From Staphylococcus pragensis (GTDB taxonomy: Bacteria > Bacillota > Bacilli > Staphylococcales > Staphylococcaceae): a DNA stretch of 64,000 bases. Within the stretch, counting starts at the first letter, position 1. Each line of letters opens with the position of its first letter. This document shows, piece after piece, positions 58,649 through 64,000 of the stretch. The position numbers were made by a program, and so were the translations under genes. The stretch lies in assembly GCF_004785665.1 (NCBI RefSeq), contig NZ_SRPJ01000002.1, forward strand, positions 332,836-396,835, written 5' to 3'. The notes under the pieces were generated by a model, which saw only the letters and a program-made list of their open reading frames with translations, was not told the origin of the DNA and ran no database searches.

Positions 58649-59989
58649 ATGAATGTTAAATCTATAGGCATAGTAGTTACGTTAGTATTGACAATGTTTA
58701 TGGCTGCGATTGAAAGTTCAATTATATCATTAGCTATGCCAACGATACGTAAAGACTTACATGCAGGACCTGAAATATCTTTAGTATTCACTGTTTATTT
58801 CATCGCTTTAGTAGTAGCGAATCCTATTGTAGGAGAACTATTAACTCGATTTAAAATTTTATATATTGCAATGGTAGGATTACTTTTATTTGGTATTGGT
58901 AGTTTAATGTCAGGTATGAGTGGCACATTTTACATGCTTATAGTTTCAAGAGCTGTTCAAGGTATAGGCGCAGGTGTCATGATGTCATTAACGCAAATCG
59001 TACCGAAACTCGCTTTTGAAATTCCTTTCCGCTATAAAATTATGGGCATTGTAGGTAGTGTATGGGGTATTTCGAGTATAATTGGTCCATTACTCGGAGG
59101 AGGTATTTTAGAATTTGCAACATGGCATTGGTTATTCTTTATCAATATTCCAATTGCAATCATTGCCATTGTTTTAGCATTCCTTACATTTCACTTTTCA
59201 GATGAAACGGAAGTTCAAACAGGTCGCTTTGATGTGAAAGGATTGTCTCTGTTCTATATCTTTATCGGTTTATTAATGTTTAGTATTTTAAATAAATCTA
59301 TGCTTACTCTAAATTTAGTCGCATTCATTTTAGCTGTAATTGTAGCTATTGCGTTATTTAAACTTGAAAGTAAGACTGCTCATCCATTTATTCCTATAGC
59401 TGAATTTAATCGTTCAGTCTCATTAGTATTTATAACTGATTTACTAATTGCGATGTGTTTAATGGGATATAACTTATATATTCCTGTTTATCTTCAAGAT
59501 CATTTGAAATTATCTCCATTACAAAGTGGTTTAGTGATCTTTCCTCTTTCGGTAGCATGGCTTACTTTAAACTTCAACCTAGCTAGGGTAGAAGATAAAT
59601 TATCTAGAAAAGCATTATATATCGGCGCGTTTACTTTATTACTCATTAGTAGTATTATTTTAATCTTTGGTTCAAAAGTACCGCTTTTAATAGCAGCCAC
59701 AGTTATATTAGCAGGTTTAAGCTTTGGATTTGTTTATACAAAAGACAGTGTCATCGTACAAGAAGAAACAAGTTCAAAACATATGAAGAAAATGATGTCA
59801 TTTTACGCGTTAACTAAAAATTTAGGCTCATCTGTAGGTTCTACTATTATGGGATATTTATATGCTATGTCTACTGGATTAATAGATGGTAACTTACACA
59901 ATATACTTGGTGCAGTATCAGTAGTATCAATAGTATTAATTATTATTTGGACTACATTATACAAGAATAATCTACAAAGCACGCAATAA
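58649..59989 (+). CDS. sdrM: MFS multidrug efflux protein, SdrM-like
   Basis: 446 codons, DHA2-type MFS with many helices: MAAIESSIISLAMPTI at helix 1, RAVQGIGAGVMMSL motif, and GSVWGISSIIGPLLGG. Length and its place beside sepA and lmrS match S. aureus sdrM (drug and dye efflux). AAGGAGG precedes the ATG. The symbol rests on synteny and length, not on alignment. Confidence 0.83.
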   Translation: MNVKSIGIVVTLVLTMFMAAIESSIISLAMPTIRKDLHAGPEISLVFTVYFIALVVANPIVGELLTRFKILYIAMVGLLLFGIGSLMSGMSGTFYMLIVSRAVQGIGAGVMMSLTQIVPKLAFEIPFRYKIMGIVGSVWGISSIIGPLLGGGILEFATWHWLFFINIPIAIIAIVLAFLTFHFSDETEVQTGRFDVKGLSLFYIFIGLLMFSILNKSMLTLNLVAFILAVIVAIALFKLESKTAHPFIPIAEFNRSVSLVFITDLLIAMCLMGYNLYIPVYLQDHLKLSPLQSGLVIFPLSVAWLTLNFNLARVEDKLSRKALYIGAFTLLLISSIILIFGSKVPLLIAATVILAGLSFGFVYTKDSVIVQEETSSKHMKKMMSFYALTKNLGSSVGSTIMGYLYAMSTGLIDGNLHNILGAVSVVSIVLIIIWTTLYKNNLQSTQ

Positions 59990-60034
59990 TGCGTAGTGAT
60001 GTTAAATTAAAATTAATTAGTATTTGATATTGAG

Positions 60035-60082
60035 GCAACCAGTGAATTCGTTCATTATGAATTCACTTCTGGTTGCTTTTTT
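60035..60082 (+). terminator. Terminator of sdrM
   Basis: GCAACCAGTGAATTC (60035-60049) pairs with GAATTCA-ctt-CTGGTTGC (60059-60076) with a bulge, then T6. Confidence 0.85.
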
Positions 60083-60245
60083 ATTTTGAAATCAAGCTTC
60101 TTATGTATGAAAATGAATTATTTTACTGGAAAATTAAGTAATATATTATGTTTTATATACCATAAGTTTAAACTCTTTAAATTTTATATTAGCCATCATA
60201 AGTGATAAAATATGCGTGTAAAACTAAAATAGGAGGGCAATATTA

Positions 60246-60713
60246 ATGCGTTTTTTAAAAAATAAATTTAATAATATTGTTGTGACGATTGTTGTCCTCA
60301 CTATATTTATAATTTCAGGTGGAATATTTTTAACGTTTTTAGGATTTGGTTTATTTGGTATAAGTCGAATCCTTATTTTTTTAAAGTTAGGATATTTCAC
60401 TTATAATAAAAGCTTTTTTGATAATTTACTCTATTATGGCAGTTACATCGTTTTTGGATATTTTATTTTATTTGCGATTGAACATTTAATGGATTATTTC
60501 AGAAAACAATTACCAAACAATCCTTATTTTAACGGTGCAACGTATCATTTGATATCTTATATTGTGACTACAGTAATGTTTTACTTTATTATCCATATAC
60601 ATTATGTATATATAAAAATTGAATTTTGGGTAATTGCAGTAATCATTGGCGTATTATATATTTATAAAATTATATTTTATCCTGATAGTGAGAATTTAAA
60701 TGAAAATAAATAA
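60246..60713 (+). CDS. sepA: Multidrug efflux protein SepA-like
   Basis: 155 codons, four hydrophobic helices. [42 protein letters not shown] and [21 protein letters not shown] match staphylococcal SepA, a small protein linked to acriflavine resistance. AGGAGGGC precedes the ATG. It lies between sdrM and lmrS as in S. aureus. Confidence 0.88.
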   Translation: MRFLKNKFNNIVVTIVVLTIFIISGGIFLTFLGFGLFGISRILIFLKLGYFTYNKSFFDNLLYYGSYIVFGYFILFAIEHLMDYFRKQLPNNPYFNGATYHLISYIVTTVMFYFIIHIHYVYIKIEFWVIAVIIGVLYIYKIIFYPDSENLNENK

Positions 60714-60794
60714 ATATAAGCATTTAATTTGCGAAGAGAAAGAATGTTTGTTTGAATATTTAATCACTGATTAATAAAAAGGAGATTATGAGTA

Positions 60795-62246
60795 ATGGCA
60801 AATATTGAAATATCGAAGCATAAAAGAAATTTAATCGTTGCCGTTATGCTTTTAAGTGCATTTATAGCCATTTTAAATCAAACGCTATTGAATACAGCGT
60901 TACCTCATATAATGAGAGAATTGCACACTTCGGAGAATACGGCTCAATGGTTAGTGACGGGTTTTATGTTGGTTAACGGAACAATGATTCCTTTAACGGC
61001 ATTTTTAATGGATAGAGTTAAAACTAAACCACTTTATTTAGTTTCAATGGGCACGTTCTTAATAGGTTCTATTATTGCAGCGATTGCGCCTAACTTTGGT
61101 ACATTAATGGTTGCTAGAGTGATTCAAGCAATGGGCGCTGGTATTATCATGCCCCTTATGCAATTCACATTATTTACTTTATTCACTAAAGAAAAACGTG
61201 GCTTTGCAATGGGACTTGCAGGTTTAGTTATTCAATTTGCTCCAGCAATTGGTCCTACATTTTCAGGATTAATCATAGATAATGCCAGTTGGAGAGTACC
61301 ATTTATAGTAGTTGTCGGCATCTCCTTAGTTGGATTTATCTTCGGTGCTATTTCCTTAACAAGTTATAATGAAACAAAACAAACAGAATTGGATAAACGT
61401 TCTGTCATCTATTCTACGTTAGGTTTTGGATTAATGTTATATGCCTTTAGTAGTGCAGGAAATATTGGATTTACAAATCCAATTGTAATTATTTCATTTA
61501 TCATAGGAATGATTATCGTAGGCATATTTATAAGAAGACAATTAACAATTTCTAACCCTTTATTAAATTTATGGGTATTCAGAAGTAAAATATTTACATT
61601 TAGTACCATTACTTCAATGATAGTAATGATGTCAATGGTTGGACCAGCTCTCCTGATACCATTATTTGTACAAAATGGTTTAGGGCTCTCAGCCTTTATG
61701 TCCGGTATGGTTATTATGCCTGGTGCTTTATTAAATGGTTTAATGTCAGTTTATACCGGCAAAATTTATGATAAATATGGACCTAGAATATTAATTTTAA
61801 CCGGCTTTACTATATTAACTATTACTACCATTTTCTTAGCTTTCTTAAAATATGATACATCTTATACATTATTAGTAGTTGTGTATGCTATTAGAATGTT
61901 TGCAGTATCACTTTTAATGATGCCTATTAATACGGAAGGTATTAATGCTTTGGAAAATAAAGACATCTCACATGGTACTGCAATTATGAACTTTGCACGA
62001 GTAATGGCAGGTTCATTAGGTACTGCATTAATGGTGACATTTATGAGTATGGGGGCTAAGTTATTAAGTCCTGATTCAACTCAACATGTAAGTAAAGAAG
62101 TACTTCAACGTCAAAGTGTTGCAGCAGGGGTCGATTTATCATTTGCTATTGTTTCAGTATTAGTGATAATAGGATTTGTATTCTCATTATTTATTAAAGA
62201 AGATAGACATCTATCTCAAAAAAATAAAAATACACGTGATTTGTAA
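60795..62246 (+). CDS. lmrS: MFS multidrug efflux protein LmrS-like
   Basis: 483 codons, 14-helix DHA2 family: NQTLLNTALPHIMRELHTS, RVIQAMGAGIIMPLMQF, GLVIQFAPAIGPTFSGLIID motif C-like. S. aureus LmrS (about 480 residues) exports lincomycin, linezolid and other agents. AAAAAGGAG precedes the ATG. Name based on synteny with sepA and length. Confidence 0.85.
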   Translation: MANIEISKHKRNLIVAVMLLSAFIAILNQTLLNTALPHIMRELHTSENTAQWLVTGFMLVNGTMIPLTAFLMDRVKTKPLYLVSMGTFLIGSIIAAIAPNFGTLMVARVIQAMGAGIIMPLMQFTLFTLFTKEKRGFAMGLAGLVIQFAPAIGPTFSGLIIDNASWRVPFIVVVGISLVGFIFGAISLTSYNETKQTELDKRSVIYSTLGFGLMLYAFSSAGNIGFTNPIVIISFIIGMIIVGIFIRRQLTISNPLLNLWVFRSKIFTFSTITSMIVMMSMVGPALLIPLFVQNGLGLSAFMSGMVIMPGALLNGLMSVYTGKIYDKYGPRILILTGFTILTITTIFLAFLKYDTSYTLLVVVYAIRMFAVSLLMMPINTEGINALENKDISHGTAIMNFARVMAGSLGTALMVTFMSMGAKLLSPDSTQHVSKEVLQRQSVAAGVDLSFAIVSVLVIIGFVFSLFIKEDRHLSQKNKNTRDL

Positions 62247-62257
62247 CGTTAATATTA

Positions 62258-62297
62258 AAAGAAGTTAGTATGAAATGATGAGCTAACTTCTTTTTTT
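62258..62297 (+). terminator. Terminator of lmrS
   Basis: AAAGAAGTTAG (62258-62268) pairs with CTAACTTCTTT (62283-62293), then T residues. Confidence 0.88.
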
Positions 62298-62391
62298 GTT
62301 TAATTAAAAATAATATACTGAATGAGATAGTCACAAGGAATGTGCATATTTGTTAAAATATACATATAAAGAACACTAAGGGGGATTTACA

Positions 62392-63459
62392 TTGTTAACG
62401 GTAGATCAAGTAAAAGAAATAGTTGGAGAATTAAAAGATCCAATTATCGATGTACCTCTTAAAGAAACAGATGGTATTGTCGAAGTTAAAATTAAAGATG
62501 AAATTGAACATGCAAGTGTTAAGGTTGCGATTGCTCAATTAGGAGGACAGCCTCAATTAGATTTACAAATGGCAATTGTTAAAGCACTTAAAGAGAATGG
62601 AGCAAAAACAGTAGGTATACGTTTTGAAGAACTCCCTGCTGAAAAGGTTGAACAATATACAGGCAAAAAGAAAGAACAACCTAAAACAATTGAAGGATTA
62701 TTATCACAAGATAATCCAGTTGAATTTATAGCTATAGCATCTGGTAAAGGTGGCGTAGGTAAATCAACTGTTGCTGTTAATTTAGCAGTTGCTTTAGCAC
62801 GTGAAGGTAAAAGAGTAGGTTTAGTGGATGCTGACATTTATGGTTTCAGTGTTCCAGATATGATGGGAATTGATGAAAAACCAGGAGTTGAAGGTAAAAC
62901 AATTATTCCAGTAGAACGTCATGGAGTAAAAGTAATTTCTATGGCTTTCTTTGTAGAGGAAAATGCTCCAGTTATTTGGCGTGGTCCAATGCTAGGTAAA
63001 ATGCTGACTAATTTCTTTGTAGAAGTGAAGTGGGGAGAACTTGACTATTTATTACTTGATTTACCTCCAGGAACTGGGGATGTAGCATTAGATGTTCATT
63101 CAATGTTACCAAGTAGTAAGGAAATTATTGTAACAACACCACATCCAACAGCAGCATTTGTTGCAGCGAGAGCTGGCGCTATGGCTAAACATACTGAACA
63201 TTCAATCTTAGGTGTTATTGAGAACATGAGTTACTTTGAAAGTAAAGAAACAGGCAATAAAGAATATGTATTTGGCAAAGGCGGAGGACGTAAATTAGCG
63301 GATGAATTAAATACGCAACTATTAGGAGAATTACCTCTTGAACAGCCTACTTGGAATCCTGTTGACTTTTCACCATCTATATATCAAGAAGATGATCGTT
63401 TAGGAAAAATATATAAACAAATAGCTCAAAAAGTAATTGCATCTACTATTAAGAAATAA
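62392..63459 (+). CDS. mrp: Mrp/ApbC P-loop ATPase, iron-sulfur carrier
   Basis: 355 codons from a TTG (AAGGGGG upstream, 7 bases). An N-terminal MIP18/DUF59-like domain (about 1-95) precedes the ATPase: deviant Walker A ASGKGGVGKSTVAVNLA near residue 118, GLVDADIYGFSVPDMMG, and LLLDLPPGTGDVALDV. It carries and transfers Fe-S clusters. The usual CxxC for cluster binding near the C-terminus is not visible, as in several Gram-positive homologues. Confidence 0.9.
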   Translation: MLTVDQVKEIVGELKDPIIDVPLKETDGIVEVKIKDEIEHASVKVAIAQLGGQPQLDLQMAIVKALKENGAKTVGIRFEELPAEKVEQYTGKKKEQPKTIEGLLSQDNPVEFIAIASGKGGVGKSTVAVNLAVALAREGKRVGLVDADIYGFSVPDMMGIDEKPGVEGKTIIPVERHGVKVISMAFFVEENAPVIWRGPMLGKMLTNFFVEVKWGELDYLLLDLPPGTGDVALDVHSMLPSSKEIIVTTPHPTAAFVAARAGAMAKHTEHSILGVIENMSYFESKETGNKEYVFGKGGGRKLADELNTQLLGELPLEQPTWNPVDFSPSIYQEDDRLGKIYKQIAQKVIASTIKK

Positions 63460-63480
63460 AAACTAAAAAAGTGTAATTTA

Positions 63481-63513
63481 AACGCATAAAATATTTAATT
63501 TTATGCGTTTTTT
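63481..63513 (+). terminator. Terminator of mrp
   Basis: AACGCATAAAA (63481-63491) pairs with TTTTATGCGTT (63499 on), followed by T6. Confidence 0.9.
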
Positions 63514-63607
63514 CTATTGCAATTTTTTTAAAACTTGTTAGAATATTTTTTTGTGAGCAACAGAAGTACTACAGTTGTTCAACAATAAAAAATAATAAAA
63601 ATTATTA

Positions 63608-63636
63608 TTGACTTATATCTTTCAATTTGATATGAT
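63608..63636 (+). promoter_or_regulatory. rRNA operon promoter P1
   Basis: TTGACT (63608-63613), 17 bases, TATGAT (63631-63636), with an AT-rich upstream tract. Confidence 0.8.
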
Positions 63637-63753
63637 ATAAAAGTCGTCAAAAAGAATGTAAATTCTTTTAAGAGTTTGTTAAAAAGGTGTAAAACTTACC
63701 ATTGCAAACATCAAAATGATGATTTAAAATAATGAAAGTAATCAAAAAAGTTA

Positions 63754-63782
63754 TTGACTTTTGAAAATAAAAGTTATATAAT
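63754..63782 (+). promoter_or_regulatory. rRNA operon promoter P2
   Basis: TTGACT (63754-63759), 17 bases, TATAAT (63777-63782), about 130 bases before the mature 16S end. The leader ahead of 16S contains GAAAACTGAATGACAATATG, typical of staphylococcal rrn leaders. Confidence 0.9.
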
Positions 63783-63913
63783 TAAAGAGATTGTTTTTAA
63801 ATGAACATTGAACATTGAAAACTGAATGACAATATGTCAACGTTAATTCCAATAAATGTAACTATAAGTTACAAACACTATTTAGTTTTATGAGCTAATC
63901 AAACATCATAAAT

Positions 63914-64000
<87 letters not shown>

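Overview
The window is chromosomal DNA of a low-GC staphylococcus, most likely a coagulase-negative species. The 16S fragment at the right edge carries a V1 sequence of the epidermidis/hominis/capitis kind, but I cannot name the species from the sequence alone. Gene order is typical of Staphylococcus: spc/alpha ribosomal operon, ecfA1-ecfA2-ecfT-truA, rplM-rpsI, lac operon, asp23 operon, staphyloferrin A (sfa/hts) locus, sdrM-sepA-lmrS, mrp, then an rRNA operon.

Region by region: 1-7.6 kb is the end of the ribosomal protein/secY/adk/infA/rpoA/rplQ run. 7.7-12.1 kb holds the ECF transporter energy module, truA, and rplM-rpsI behind a long structured leader. A sirtuin gene follows on the minus strand. 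13.2-17.6 kb is lacR and lacABCDF, the tagatose-6-phosphate pathway and lactose PTS. lacE is cut in two by a 15.8-kb integrated element (about 17.65-33.48 kb), and the downstream lacG has an in-frame stop, so lactose use through this operon should be lost twice over. 36.5-43.9 kb holds a lipoprotein hydrolase, three oxidoreductases, a frameshifted BCCT transporter (opuD2-like) and the amaP-DUF2273-asp23 operon with a sigma-B-like promoter. 44-53.3 kb is the staphyloferrin A biosynthesis (sfaD divergent from sfaABC) and uptake (htsABC) locus, with Fur boxes at both control points. 53.5-63.5 kb holds a YjiH-type membrane protein, an IsdG-like haem monooxygenase, small membrane and PH-like proteins, a UDP-sugar uridylyltransferase, a hemolysin III family protein, three drug efflux genes and mrp. 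The window ends at two strong rRNA promoters and the first bases of 16S rRNA.

The integrated element is the unusual part. Its left side resembles a phage-inducible island or satellite: a tyrosine integrase, a CI-type repressor divergent from a small Cro-like gene with three near-identical 17-bp operators, an excisionase-like HTH protein, a BRO-N antirepressor, two winged-helix replication-type proteins, a DnaC-like helicase loader and sigma-like regulators. I see no capsid, terminase large subunit, portal, relaxase or conjugation gene. Its right half is mostly non-coding or carries tiny genes: iteron-like repeats that may be a replication origin; a duplicated cassette array in which conserved spacers flank different genes (three tiny membrane peptides and a MepB-family gene); a chain of abutting hairpins (29.84-30.23 kb); at least three candidate small RNAs (30.7-31.26 kb), one with CU-rich, anti-Shine-Dalgarno-like single strands; tandem repeats; and a complete KtrB-type potassium channel gene as cargo. 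The element is also about four times denser in the staphylococcal Chi heptamer GAAGCGG than the rest of the window.
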